Below, one piece after another: positions 45,301 through 57,964 of a stretch of DNA of 64,000 bases. This stretch comes from Piscicola geometra. Its lineage: Eukaryota > Annelida > Clitellata > Hirudinida > Piscicolidae. Each line of letters opens with the position of its first letter. Positions within the stretch are counted from its first letter, which is position 1. The stretch lies in the NCBI GenBank assembly GCA_943735955.1, contig OX030961.1, positions 3,086,420 to 3,150,419 of the forward strand, read 5' to 3'. The notes beneath the pieces are model-generated. The model saw nothing but the letters and a program-made list of their open reading frames with translations. It searched no databases and was not told the DNA's origin. Position numbers and translations under genes: made by a program.

Positions 45301-47346
45301 GAGTTTTTCTTAATATAATTTTATATACTTTATCCTAAACAAGATTAATTTTATTGCATTTAAAAATTATTCATCAGATGTGTTTTCCACTTCATGCAAC
45401 TTACCTGAAAGTCCTTGGTAAGGTGTCATAGAGCAACTTGAATTCTAAGAAAGAGATTGTCCAAGAAACCAGGCGAGGAACCACCCGGCTTCAAAACTAA
45501 ACGGGCACGCTTGAGCTATCTCGCTTTAATTGATATCCTAACCTGTTGTTGACCTTGCCTCTAGGCATGCTTGCCACTTGAAGATCGTTGAGTCGGTATA
45601 GATAATGAGCTATTAATAATCAAGTCATTTTGTCAAATTATTCGAAACTCATTTGCAGAACTAAAATACTATAGTAGCATGCAGGACTTTCTCTATGATT
45701 TTGCTAGTACTAAAATAATTTCTTGTGAAAAAGTAATTGGAAATAAATTTGGCAACTAAAACAAGCTTCGAGCTACCAGTCTCCCGGTGGTGAAACAAAA
45801 TGTGTCGTTAAATAAGCATATGATTACACAGCATCACGTTGGGCTTGCTGAAAAGGCGGGAAATAAATAAAAATAACTGAAAAAATAATATGATCAATAA
45901 AATCTTTAAAAAACTGAATAACGTTTTAGAAGTAGAGGCGATTATGTAATGATGAGTAAGAAGCAACCATTTGCAAAATGAACTAAGTTATCGCTTAGAA
46001 AAGAAGGATTTTTTCATTAAATATTATAATATACCATCACATTTTGGTTTAAAACAAACCTTTTTCAGTCTTGGAGGGTATCAAACCGATTTTACTTGGA
46101 TGTATTTGGAAGCATGAAAATGTGAGAATGAAAAAGTTATTCAAATATCGTTTGATGAAAATCGATAGAAAAATGTGCATAATATTAATAAGTGAGTCGT
46201 TAAAAAATGCGTGAAATTATGCCGAACATATCAACATATTAAACAGTTTATAAAAACTGTGAAAAATGTCTTGCTTGGTAAGCATTCTTGGTACTTAATA
46301 ATTGCCTCTTAAATAGAATAATTATTTATAAAAATTGAAATGCAAAAAAATTACTAAAAATATTTTTTATGAACAAATTAAAAAGATTTGTTTTTCTACG
46401 TTGCTGAGCATCTTGAGTGCCAGTGGAACTAACCTCTAGCGGGGAATTCAAAAAGCGGTATCAAGTTCATTTCCGAAACAACCAATTAAGCAAGAAATCG
46501 ATTTAAAATATTTTTTTCAATTATGATGAGATCCTTTTTGATGCAAACTTGTTTCAGAATAAACACATAAAAACTGAAGAACAGTTTAGATTAAGAATTA
46601 AAGCTTTCAACTGCAACTCTAAAAGCACATCTACGCAAGCGCACAAACAAACCATTTCAATTAACCAGGCTACAAGCCAGGCCTATAATAACTATAGTCA
46701 TTACTAATCAGAACCTTGAACTTGTGCCGAGCTCATAACATCTCACACACACTGATACCAACTACCACTTACTAAAGCACGGTGCCTTGAGATAATTTTC
46801 AAAATCCCTCCAAAAAGAAATTCAAAATTGTATGCCGAATGCAGGCGTATGATTATACAAGGCGACTATGAGCGTTCAAGACTCGCTAACATTATAGAAC
46901 CCCACTACAGCTATTCATTGCGGTATTTGAATGCGACCGTGTGATTGGACGACTGCTTCCATGAGCGCCTTTTCAGAGCCAAAAATAGATGGATAAATAC
47001 GAATTTCAAATCTCAGTGTGTTTTGTTACATTTGCGAAATCTAGTTTTTTTTATTTTAGTTTATATTTTCTACAAATAGTAACTTGGTATATTTTAACTT
47101 TTTATTTTTTCGTTATTTTGAAAGTTTTTCTGATAAAAATAGATGAGAAAAAGAACATGGTTTATCCAAAGCATGTTTTATTTTTTTATAACAAAAAATC
47201 GTTTCCCGAAAAAAAAGTAATTTACTTATAAGGTTAAGATTACGCAGCCACTGTTTCCGTTTCTTTGCAAAAGTTGGTTCGAAACGAATTGAAGAAAGTA
47301 TATAAACCTGAAGGAGTCTAGACTAACCATTGAAGTTTGATAAACA

Positions 47347-47544
47347 ATGCCTGACCTTACAATCGTGCATTCACTGCAGGCAGAGGGTAGTGATAGTAGT
47401 GCAAGCAGTAGTAGTGGTAGCCTAAGCGGTGCTTCAAGTAATAAAAGTGTAAAGGATGGTTTGAGTAGTAGTGGTGGTGGTAGTTTAAGTGGTGTTGTGA
47501 GTGTTGTTAGTTGTGGTAGAATAATTGATATTTTTGGAAGATAA
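47347..47544 (+). CDS. Hypothetical Ser/Gly-rich 65-residue ORF with an upstream TATA box
   Basis: An ATG-initiated frame of 65 residues ends in a stop codon. The middle is Ser/Gly repeats derived from AGT/GGT triplets, and the ends (MPDLTIVHS and GRIIDIFGR) are not repetitive. A TATATAAA-like box lies about 45 bp before the ATG. There is no homology I recognise. It may be only a mutated microsatellite with a chance open frame. Confidence 0.15.
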   Translation: MPDLTIVHSLQAEGSDSSASSSSGSLSGASSNKSVKDGLSSSGGGSLSGVVSVVSCGRIIDIFGR

Positions 47545-50481
47545 GAAAACAAAGTTGTTTAATGGGATGTATAAGAGACACTAACGCCTGAGCTTCAAAT
47601 GCGTTAAAAAAATAATTCACCACTACCACTCTAAACATAAATATCTATAAAATAACAACTATAATCACAACGACTTAATAATTTATAGTCTATAACCTCC
47701 CATCAACTTAGATAGGGTTTTCAAAGCATCCTTGACTAAGAAAGACCCTAATTCGACCATGTCTTGTGCGCCGATGTGAAGAGTGTGTGTATTCAATTAA
47801 AAATGTCAAGATATACAGCCTCTCTCTAGTATCAGGGTCGTTATGTCTGAATAATTTCAATTTGAGCACACACGCCAGATTCATCATAGTTTTAAGCTAG
47901 TTTTTTTTATTTCACTTTAGTTTTCCTTAGATTCAGTCGAAATGTCAGTGATCTAATCGTCCAGTAGTGTGGTTTTTTGAGCACTAAACTGCACTGTAAG
48001 ATTCAATAGAAGAACATTTCTTTTGTAGGCAAAAGTCCTCAAGGTTCTGAGCGAGTAGGGTCTTTGTTGACTCATGAGATACATGGCTTAATGGGTCTTT
48101 TTTAAGAAAGTTATACTATTCAAGTTTAAAAGGTTTATTTTGTGAAATATTAATATTCTTGAATGAATCAATAATTTCGATTTAACATTGTTCTTCAATT
48201 AAACCAAAACATACGCCTACACCTTTTAAAGAAACTAACATTTTTGAAACGTGGTAATCCATCTTTACGCAAGCAAAACAACCACTCGATAAGAATGACA
48301 AATTAAAATTGGAACAACATTTCAAATCGTCAGAACGTAATCTCTGGCGTCTTATATACTCCGTTTAAAACGTCCGCACCAGGGTCTGACAGGATTTCTT
48401 AAGAAGTTTTAGAGCGTTTTATAAGAGGCATTTTACATTTATAGAATGAATTGATAATTAATTATATGTCGTTTTTGCCTATCATTATATATACTAAAAT
48501 CTTATCTGGGAGTAACTAAGTTCAAAGGAGGAGAAAGACAATGACTAGTAAACACTTGCTTGAAAAATATTATACAATGTTTCAATTCTTCATCATATAA
48601 TTTACACACATATATATATATACAAATCCCCAAAAATAATCTCGAAAGTTGAAACACTGTAAATTAAACAATAAAAAAAAGAGATCTGGAAAGAATAGAC
48701 AGGGACAGATGGGCCTTGAGTTTTCACGAGCCTGCATCCAGGGTTCCGCCTCAAAACGCATCATCCTGCACAACAACCACTGCCTGGAAAGAAAAGAAGA
48801 TTATAAGGAAAGAATTACTTTGAGATTCTAAATAAGACTGGAAATATCGAATAATGGAAATAATTTAAGATTTAAAATAAACTTTTTAAATATTGAATTT
48901 TTTAATTATTTATTTTCGACAAATTAAATAATAATTTTTCCTAATAAAAATTATCAAAGCAATAAAGACACTGGTACGGCCAATGATTTAGTTGCCTGGA
49001 AAACAGCGAATTTTTTGACTAAATAACAATACAAAAAAATCATTGAATCCCTTAGCACCTAAAATTATAAAGGGTTCTAAGGATTATAAATGAAACATTT
49101 GTGCTAATACACTTGCAATGAAAAGCTTAAGTTATCAACAAAACACGCAATCAAAACCGCCTTATTATAAGTATAAGAAGTCCAGATGCTTAGAGAAGAT
49201 AAAAAAGAAGAATGATTTCATCCAAATGAAACTTAGCTGATCTTGTGAGCCGCTATGAACTAATAAATACAAACACAATTGAGTTACTACAACAACCACC
49301 CCAACCATTACTACCACCCGCTACCTCCACCACCCTTACAACCACCATTACTCATCATGCAGCATAATCCTTATCTCCATAACATTCACCAATTAAACTG
49401 TATCATTACAAACTATACATATATACATAAACCACCTACATACCACATGTGTGTTCACAGGCCTGTAGGTTTATGAGTGTGTGTGTGTGTTATATATGTG
49501 AGTGTATGTGTATAGGAGTGAACAAAGGCTGTTTATATTTACATGTGATCCAGGCATCAAGGTCAGCCCCAGTTGCCAAGCGACAAATGATCACATTTGT
49601 TGCAGGTAGGACTTATAATAATAATTGGGATATCCCTAATTATTTTATTCTTTGCACCTTTGTGTTACTTTTGTCTATTTTGTGACTTTTTTGTATTTTT
49701 AGTTGGGATGTTCATAATAATGTCGTATCGATTGGCTTGATGATATCATTTCTTCTTTGTCGGCGACTTCATTGTTTTTCCTTAACAATAGAGAAGTTCT
49801 GGCAGCTTTTGCTCCTCTATTATCATCTGTAATGGCTGTCCACGCGACACAATAAAAATTTCATTCAAAAGAAAAGCTTGCTCAAATCAATATATATACT
49901 AAATTAAAAGCAATTAATTAATTTATCCACTCATTCATTTATCCATGCATCTTTTCATTCAACAATCATTCAATGATCCATCTAACAAAAAAACCATTCA
50001 TAAAAATAGTTATGCCTCATAACAGAAATTAAATATGTTTTTTAAGAATTGAGTACATTTAAAATAATAAAAAACATAAAAAAATGATGGAAGATGGAGA
50101 GGGAACGCTTGCACCAACAGAAGAGATCAAAATGTTTGGAACGTTCTAGAAGGGTTCTTGTGGAAGATATCTTTCACACAAAAAAATTCTCTGCTCACGA
50201 AGTTATAAACTTTATTTAATTCTTAAGTTTCCTATGCATTATCGTCAATAGCTTTAGCTTGGAGTAAAGAGATCAAATAAACATTTCGGAATCACATAAG
50301 CTCTCTGCTGAAATGCAATGCCAGCTCAGGACGTCAAAGAAGGGGTCTAGAGATTTCAGTGACTCAGCTTATTATGGAATTTTCTTACAAAAGCCTGTAT
50401 CTCTTTCAAGCATTGAGCATCATTGAGTCATGTAATGTGATACCGACCAACATTTGATCTATCTCAGACACTAGGAGACAA

Positions 50482-50629
50482 GGGCGGCGATCTGCTGGAA
50501 ATCTTGGGAAGGTCCTACCCAGAATGAGCGGTGATCATGGGGGGTCCTGGGCTCACTACCATTAAGATGGACCTTTCACTACCAAAAAGTGGAAGGTCAA
50601 GACCCCAGGAACCCCCAGGATCGCCGCCC
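50482..50629. repeat. 148-bp foldback element
   Basis: GGGCGGCGATC at 50482 is matched by its exact inverse GATCGCCGCCC ending at 50629. Inside, GGGGGTCCTGGG is matched by CCCAGGAACCCCC, so the whole piece can fold back. GC content is much higher than in the surroundings. It is probably a small MITE; I saw no clear target duplication. Confidence 0.5.
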
Positions 50630-52200
50630 ATGCTAAGAGGATTATACCGTTAAATAATGGACTGTTCGGACACGCATAAGGTTCAGACACCTTAGTTTTT
50701 CGAAAAATTCTAATTTCTTTGGCTGTAAATATGGTAAAAACAATAATACTCGTTACTGAGTTTCAAAAATATTATGACTAACTTTGTTTGGCAAAGAATA
50801 AATATACTAACGAGCCACAATGTTTATTAATTTATAATTTTTGGGAATTTGTGGAAAATTACTTCTTTTTCATTCACTTGAGAAAACAATGATTTCAAAT
50901 TGTGTGAATACATTGGTGTTTTACGGTACAGGGCGTTTTTTGAAACTTAGGCTAGTCATTCTCAAAGAAATATATAAAATAAAACTTCTTTTGTTTATTT
51001 CAAATAAAACAAAGCAACTTTCTTAAAATAAAGTAGATGACAATTTTAATTAGTTCGACAGACGTCATAGTGAAACCACATATGTATTGCCTTTATAAAA
51101 ATATGAGGGAAAAGAGTATTTTTGGAGTGAAGTGTGACGGGATGATGTAGGCAGTAAGTTCAGCTAAAAAACATTGAATTTCATTTATATTCGGTTGAGG
51201 GTGCGAGGAAAAGTAAAAGTCTTGGTAAGAACTTCAACGGCAAAGACCGATGAGCCCCCTAAGAATGCCGTTCAATGATAAAGAACTTTTTGATTTTTTT
51301 GTCACCTTATCAGTGGAGTAGTAGCAAAAGGTCATGGGAAAGTGCAGGAAGCCTGGCACATTCAAAAAGCTTCGTTGTTGCCGAAACAACCATTGGCTGG
51401 GGTATGGGGGTTATTATGTTTTCCAGCGTATACTAATAGTAAAGTGTTATGAAATTATGAAAGCTTCTACAAAATAGAGACCTTCTCCACATACTGCCAA
51501 GCGGTCACCCTTTTGAGTTGGTTGTAGCATTGACTCACGCCAAGATCTTCAACATGTTCAAAAGACACAAAGAATCGCCTTGAAAGACATCGGATTATCA
51601 GTTGTGTAAAGCAGCGCACAAACGCACGTAAGAACACGCCAGATTACACCAGATTACGCGTGCTGTAACTCCTGCAAGCACAAACACGTTCGCAAGAGAC
51701 GAGGCACGTTTCAACAGGTAGTCTTGAGTACTGCTGCTGTGTAGGCACGCAGTAGGAGGGGTATTGGTTGGTTGGAATATCGATGGCGATGGGGATGCTG
51801 ATGGAGGAGGGGATAGAGTGGGACGGAACGATGGAGAGGTGTTTGAGGTAGATGTTGTTGCAGTTGTTGAGTTGTTGGTGGCGTGTGTTGGCAGTAGTAA
51901 GTGTTTTGGAGATAGATATTTTTAATAAGTGGCAATAATGATGATTGAAAGATGGTGATGGTGGAGTGATGATAAAGAGATGATAAAGATTTGAATGAGG
52001 CAGAAGTACTGATAATAAAAGAGGGTGGTAACGATAATATAGATGATGAGGACGATGATGCCGACGATGGTGATGATGAAGAAGAGGTGTTTATGATGCA
52101 GAAGAGAAGGTGCAACAGCAACAGCAACAGGAACGACACAGAGACGCACAGAGGCGGTTCTTGAGCCAGAAACGCTGGTGTGTTCAGATCCTTCTAATGG

Positions 52201-52223
52201 GTTGCCATGGTAACGAGCACGTG
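52201..52223. promoter_or_regulatory. Perfect X-box (RFX site) followed by an E-box
   Basis: GTTGCCATGGTAAC (52201-52214) is a perfect palindromic X-box of the form GTNRCC-N(0-3)-RGYAAC, the binding site of RFX factors that switch on ciliary genes. CACGTG follows at 52218-52223. About 125 bp further on, a strong donor GGAG/GTAAGT (exon end 52347) suggests a plus-strand first exon, apparently non-coding. The gene it would drive was not identified. Confidence 0.55.
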
Positions 52224-52347
52224 ATCAATACGAAAGGGCGCAAGTTTCGATTTGATTAATTAGCTTTTAGAGTCTTTGTCGAAAGTGGTTTCGAGAATCT
52301 GTGTTGCAGCGGTGTCGAAAGCTCGTGGCATTGTCATTGTTGTGGAG

Positions 52348-54295
52348 GTAAGTTTTGGTTACGATGGTTGCTGTTATCACAATTTTTGATACATTTCTTT
52401 AAAATTTATGAAAAAAATGAAACCAAAGTTTTTATAAAAAATAATTTTATAGAGCTTCAAAATGTTTGCAAGACCTGCGTATCAATCGTATAGACTTTTG
52501 AAACTCAAGTATTTATCACAAAGAGAGGCAATCCTTCCCGAGACATCTAAATAGAAAAAGTTCATCATAACAGGCAAAATTCGATGCAGTGATGAGGCCA
52601 TGCTTGCTGTGAAGTAGGTAGAGACTGGAAGGCTTTATACACTGTGCTAGTTGAAAAGTTTTAGATGATTATGAAAATTCTACTTAATTTTCAAAAAAAA
52701 TCGACAGTTCATTCACGAACAAATTCGTTTACAAGCCGAGTGTAAGCATTGAAATTTCAAGTATTTAAAGCTTGTACCTACTTTTAAATTAATTAAAATT
52801 AAAAAGTCGTAAAAAAGTAATAATAAAAAAAATAATCTTCATAAAAATGGTCGTCTCACGTGGTTCAGGATGGAGGAACTTGGAATATTTTTAATTTGTA
52901 CCTGCACTAAATCCTAATGATGGAGATGATTATAATGATGGAGAAGAGGAATGTGAAGATGGTAACGATGGTGATGCTTGAGAGAAATGATAATGGTGGC
53001 GATAGTGATGCTAAAGAGGGTGATGATAGTGATGCTGAAAGGGGTGATGATAGTGATGCTGAGAGGGGTGGTGTAAAATGACGTTCTAGTAGGAAAGAGG
53101 GTGGAGAGGGTAAAGACGTGATGATATGAAAGTAAGAATAATAAATAACAAACGCATAGAGGCATAGAGACTACTTCTTCAAATGCATTACTAAAAGCAG
53201 TATGATCAAGTAATAACAGTGATGTGATTCAAAAAACGAAAAGCATCTCAGTGGCAACCTTTGCATCGGAATGCCATGGCGTAAGAGGAATTGATACCGA
53301 TGCATCAATCGATGCAGGTGCAATCGCAGACAAACATCTCACGCGAAGCCTCCCTTCTTACCTGAGAGTTTGCTGCTCACAACACACTTGGAAGAAGAAA
53401 AAATATTGCGAAAAAAATCTAAAAATTTGGATGAAAATCTTTTTTTTTGAAACTTGTTGAGTTGTTTAATTCTCATACTTGCCTAATGAAAACAAGCCTA
53501 GACTCGCATGCAACCGATCCATCGAGCAGAGGTGTGTGTAAGGGCCTTAAGTGCTTTATAATTAAAATACAGATTTTATTTATTTATTTATAAATCTTAT
53601 CATCCCATGCTCTTTGTGCGCCAGTGAAACTATGGAAGGAGTCACGCTGTAGAAGAAATATTGCTGTAACCCCATCGTCGCTTTAAACTTGCAAGTTGAG
53701 AGAAAAGAAACTCTTGAATGTGTTTCTAGCCATTTAGAAAACACCTTCCGTGTTATTAGCCAGATCAAGATTGCCTGCAATCAAAAAGTTTGCGTCAACG
53801 TCGTATCCATGAGAACTAGAGTCAATGAGAGGCTGTTGTTGGTGGTGGTTGTTGCTGTTGGTGGTTGTTGTTGTTGTTGGGGTGGGTGGCTGTTGGTGGT
53901 TGGTGGTTGTTGTTGTTGTGGTTGGGTGGCTGTTGTTGAATGGTTGTTGTTGTTGTGGTTGGGTGGCTGTTGGTGAATGGTTGTTCTTGGGAAGGGGAGA
54001 ATGAATGCTGAGTAGTTGTCTCCCGTCTAAAAATGTACATTTAAATATTCATTTAATTCCCAAACTATTCACCTGTAGAAGCTTACGTAAGCACCTCATC
54101 TCTTTGTTGAACCAAAGGCTTATGATGGTGTGGATGCTTGAATTGAGTTGCGTAATGCCACTATAAATTAAAATAGTTTCTGATTGAATACACCAGCTTA
54201 CCTTTGAGGGACGAATAACAGCATTTGGTTCAACGACTATCATCATAACTAAAACCACCCTACCTATTATCATCACCCCCACTATCACCACTAAG
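52348..54295. other. Possible first intron of an unidentified plus-strand gene
   Basis: AT-rich DNA after the candidate donor at 52347/52348. It contains TGG/GTT-rich tracts near 53830-53990 and GAT-type tracts near 52920-53060. No recognisable protein domain. Confidence 0.3.
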
Positions 54296-54472
54296 ATGGG
54301 TTTCCTATCACTACGCCTATTTCCATTTCATCGAGACATCACCGAGACAACCCCGGTCAAATCCATTTTTAAACACTGGTTGAAAAGCACTATTGACCGA
54401 TCAAGAAGCGAGGATGCTCCGTTGGAGTTTGAATGTCACCGGAATCATCCTGAAGTCTCATGCCTGAAGCAG
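54296..54472 (+). CDS. Possible coding exon of an unidentified gene
   Basis: An open frame starts with ATG at 54296, directly after a TAAG acceptor-like site, and ends CTGAAGCAG/GTGTGC, a usable donor. The peptide (for example PVKSIFKHWLKSTIDRSRSE, then LEFECHRNHPEVSC) has a normal mixed composition, unlike the repeat-derived frames around it. I do not recognise a family. A second exon-like piece follows at about 54650-54731 (donor GTGAGT), but its frame cannot be fixed. Together with the X-box at 52201 this may be one gene. Confidence 0.3.
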
Positions 54473-57019
54473 GTGTGCCGGCATAGGTGTTGGATGAGTT
54501 GGGGACAAGTATGACCGAATGAGTAGTGAACTTCTATATATGTGTACTACTATGTATCCATCTACTTCTCTCATCGTTTCATTCTCTCCCGCTTCTCATT
54601 CTCTCTCCTCTGGTGCTTATATAATGAAGACCTGTGGCAAAAAACGCTAATAACGCATCGAGAGGGACTTTGGCGTTCGACTGGTGTGCCTTGCAACTGT
54701 CTGGTCCTCCTGCGTGGGAAGGTTTGGACGCCAGTGAGTATTTAAGACTGAGAATGTGAAGGATTAAGGAAACTTTGATTATTGAAAATTAAATTTCAAG
54801 ATTTATTTGCAATTAGTTAAAAACTGAAGCGGCTGCAAAAATCTATTTGATTTTTTTACAAACATTCAAGTTTTTATTGATAAAATTATTTTTAATTTTG
54901 ACTAATCCAACTAAACCTAAATTTATTTCAACAATTATCTCATTATCTCTACAACAATTTCTTTTCAGTAAGCCATAACCCATGATTCTTCCAGCTTACT
55001 CAACTTATAATTCTCCACGCGACACTAAGCCACACTACACACAAAAAATCATGCCACACTACATCACACCACATAAACCACATACACTCACCCTTCATTA
55101 AACACACACCACACACCACACAAACTTCAAACCACGCCACATAAAACCACACCACATAACCACATAACACCAACTCGATTTGAGGCACGTAGACCACACT
55201 TGTGTTGACACGTCGTCACATAAGCTGTGAACACAACGGTGGTTACATAACTCAAACTGGCGAACTACACACGCCACAAATTCACACACTCATCCACGCA
55301 TCATCCTAACTACCATTCCGTAACACCTCATTTACACACATGATGAGGAGGATGAATATGCAGGTGGGTTTAAATAATACAACTTTTTTAAACATTATTG
55401 AAACACACACACACATAACTTCAAAAAAAAACACATAAGTAAACCTACACACACCCACAAAAACAATTGTCCACATATCAAAACATTCAGAAGACTGGTC
55501 ACAAGACATCGACAACAGAGCGCCTGACCTCGTCCTTGAGCAAGCCTAATTGCCTGGTGCGAGCAGGTCAAGTGCCATTGAAGAAAGACGATGTTATGAA
55601 AAAACGCTATACAAATATATTTAATTGGTTGATTAATTGAGTGAATGATTGATTGATTTACGAAGGAATTCAATCAATTGCACAATTCAATCCCACCTTG
55701 AACTAAGTTTTTTAAATGACGATTCGCACTATTTATCAATATCTTGTTTATGTGAAATCACCGATGAATCTCCTAGACTTTAAAATAATTCCTTTATATA
55801 ATTCCAATCCAGCCACAAACTTTAGTCTTTCTTATCAACGTTCGACAATTTATTTACACAAATTTAAATGATTTTCAAGTTTTTCTGAAAAAGTTATTCA
55901 AACGTCTTCAAATATAAATGAGGTTTAAAACAGAGTCTAGTACGTGATTGATGGAGAACGCATGGAGAGAAGTGATGGTAGAGTTGAAGATGGGCATGTT
56001 AAGAGGGATATGAACCTTCACAAAGTTTTGTTGTGAGCTTGCTTCAGTTTTTTTATGTCATTTAAAATTCAAATCCTTCGAAAAATTGATACTAGGATAG
56101 AATTTTTAAAAGAAGACCATAATAAATTCAAACGAAAATGAATAAAACTCAATTATAGATTCCAATTTGTATTTTGCCTGAAAAATGAATTAAGTTTTAG
56201 AAATATGAATGCCTAAAAGAAATTCACTGAAAATATTGAAATAAATAAATGAAGGTGCTGTACAAAGATAAAGAAGCATGGGGGCATTAATAACTTTAAG
56301 CCTAGCCTCTTGGCATGAGTATTTTCATGATAAAAAGATAAAAAAGTTGGTTTAATTGCATTTTTGTACAGGTAAGCAAAACCGCTGGGTGCATTTTTTA
56401 AAGAACTCAATAATCAATACTTCAATATATTTCAAAGCACGAAACTTTTTCGTAACAAAAATTTTCGGTTCAAAACGAACATCCAATTAGTTTGTGCATT
56501 ATTGGAAGGGCTATTCAATGAATTCTTTAAAACGAAAAGTATATTTATTTATAGAAAAGATAATTACTGCTTTAAATTTAAAAAAAGTATACTTTTCATT
56601 AATTTCATTTTTGAGGATCAAGCTATAAAATATATTTAACTCAAGTTATGTAATAAAATACAAGCTCACTTTACTTAAACTTAGGATACAATTTATATAT
56701 TTAATATATAACTAATCGAATTTAAATTTAATTTATATTTAATTCTAAAATAAGAATAATAATAATACTGACAAGCATTATTATTGTGGCGTATACCAAA
56801 ACGGCTTCCATATCACTTAGACTGATTTTTTTCTCAATTTGGATTTATGGGTTATCTAGACATCAGTTACACTCTAAGCTAATAATATTAACTAAAAGTC
56901 GTTGCACAATCGGTTACACCTATTACCCAAACTTCAATTAAGTGCTACAAAATCATAACTTACAACAGAATCTACTTTTTGCAAATATTTACTTTCAATT
57001 TTTTTGCATTAATTTCAAG
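54473..57019. other. Intergenic, no gene recognised
   Basis: AT-rich with ACAC-rich tracts near 55020-55300. No supported coding region apart from the exon-like piece near 54650-54731. The promoter of the KDM5-like gene should lie in the last few hundred bases; I see no distinctive core element. Confidence 0.4.
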
Positions 57020-57912
57020 ATGAATAGATGCCCAGTTTTTTACCCAGGAAAAGAAGAATTTAAATCCTATTCAAAATATTTCAAAAAAATAAAATATGAA
57101 GTTGATAGATCTGGAATGGCTATCATCAAACCTCCAATGGTTGCAAAATCTTCTTTTCAATTAATTTGTTTTTCATATATTTAATAATTTTTCAAAGGAT
57201 TGGAATCCTGCGTTCGTTATAGATTTGGAAGCAAGAATATTTCAGACCGTTAGTATGTTTTACTCTATGTTATAATGATGATTAACAGTGTTAATTTAAC
57301 ACTCATGTTTGAAACTAAAAATATATGAAAAGCAAAATATCGCAGGAAAGAAGGAATTTAAGCATTTTGGAGTATGGCCGAAAAGCTGATAAACTCAAAA
57401 GAAAATGTTTCAATAAGCCAGTTGATGTTAGTAAAACTATTTTCACGTTAAATAATGAATAAATTCGAAAAATATCTAAAAAATTGAGACAAATTTCTTG
57501 CTTATGATTTTTTTTAGGTTGTTACAGAAGAAGAGGTAGAAAAGATGTTTTGGGACAATTATGGAAAAATGGAAAAAATAAAAAAAGATTTTGAAGGGAG
57601 GTTTGAGGCGAACATTTTAAGTGGTTTTGTTGACGTCACAACTCCAGACATCACAGTGGAAGATGAGGTCTAAATGCAACTCACATAGAGATGATGATGC
57701 TTTTAAAATAATTATAAATTGATAAATAATTTTTTTTATTAATTCTTAAAGTTTTATTTGTCATTAAAATATACTAGTGAACTATGCATAGAAAACATAC
57801 CTAAAATTATATTATAATCTTTTAAAAAACACTATAAACCTTTCAAGTGCATTGAGAGTGATTTCACACACACACACACGCACACACACACACACACATA
57901 CACACACACACA

Positions 57913-57964
<52 letters not shown>

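Larger units (their letters stand above)
41950..52200. other. Long gene-poor stretch
   Basis: About 10 kb of mostly AT-rich DNA. I see a (GT)n tract near 42410-42480, GAT-type tracts near 51950-52130, a small foldback at 50482-50629 and no gene with recognisable domains. Short open frames (for example near 43126, 44287 and 48649) have no family signature, start context or splice partners. The let-7 primary transcript probably starts somewhere to the right of 41949 in this stretch. Confidence 0.5.

Noticed and set aside
49566..49580. Second X-box-like sequence (GTTGCCAAGCGAC)
   Set aside because: The right half-site departs from RGYAAC at a conserved base, and no donor or start lies nearby.
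51845..51866. A second let-7-like sequence (TGAGGTAG followed by partial match)
   Set aside because: It lies in a GTTGTTG-rich repeat, matches let-7 poorly after the seed and has no downstream arm that would pair with it.
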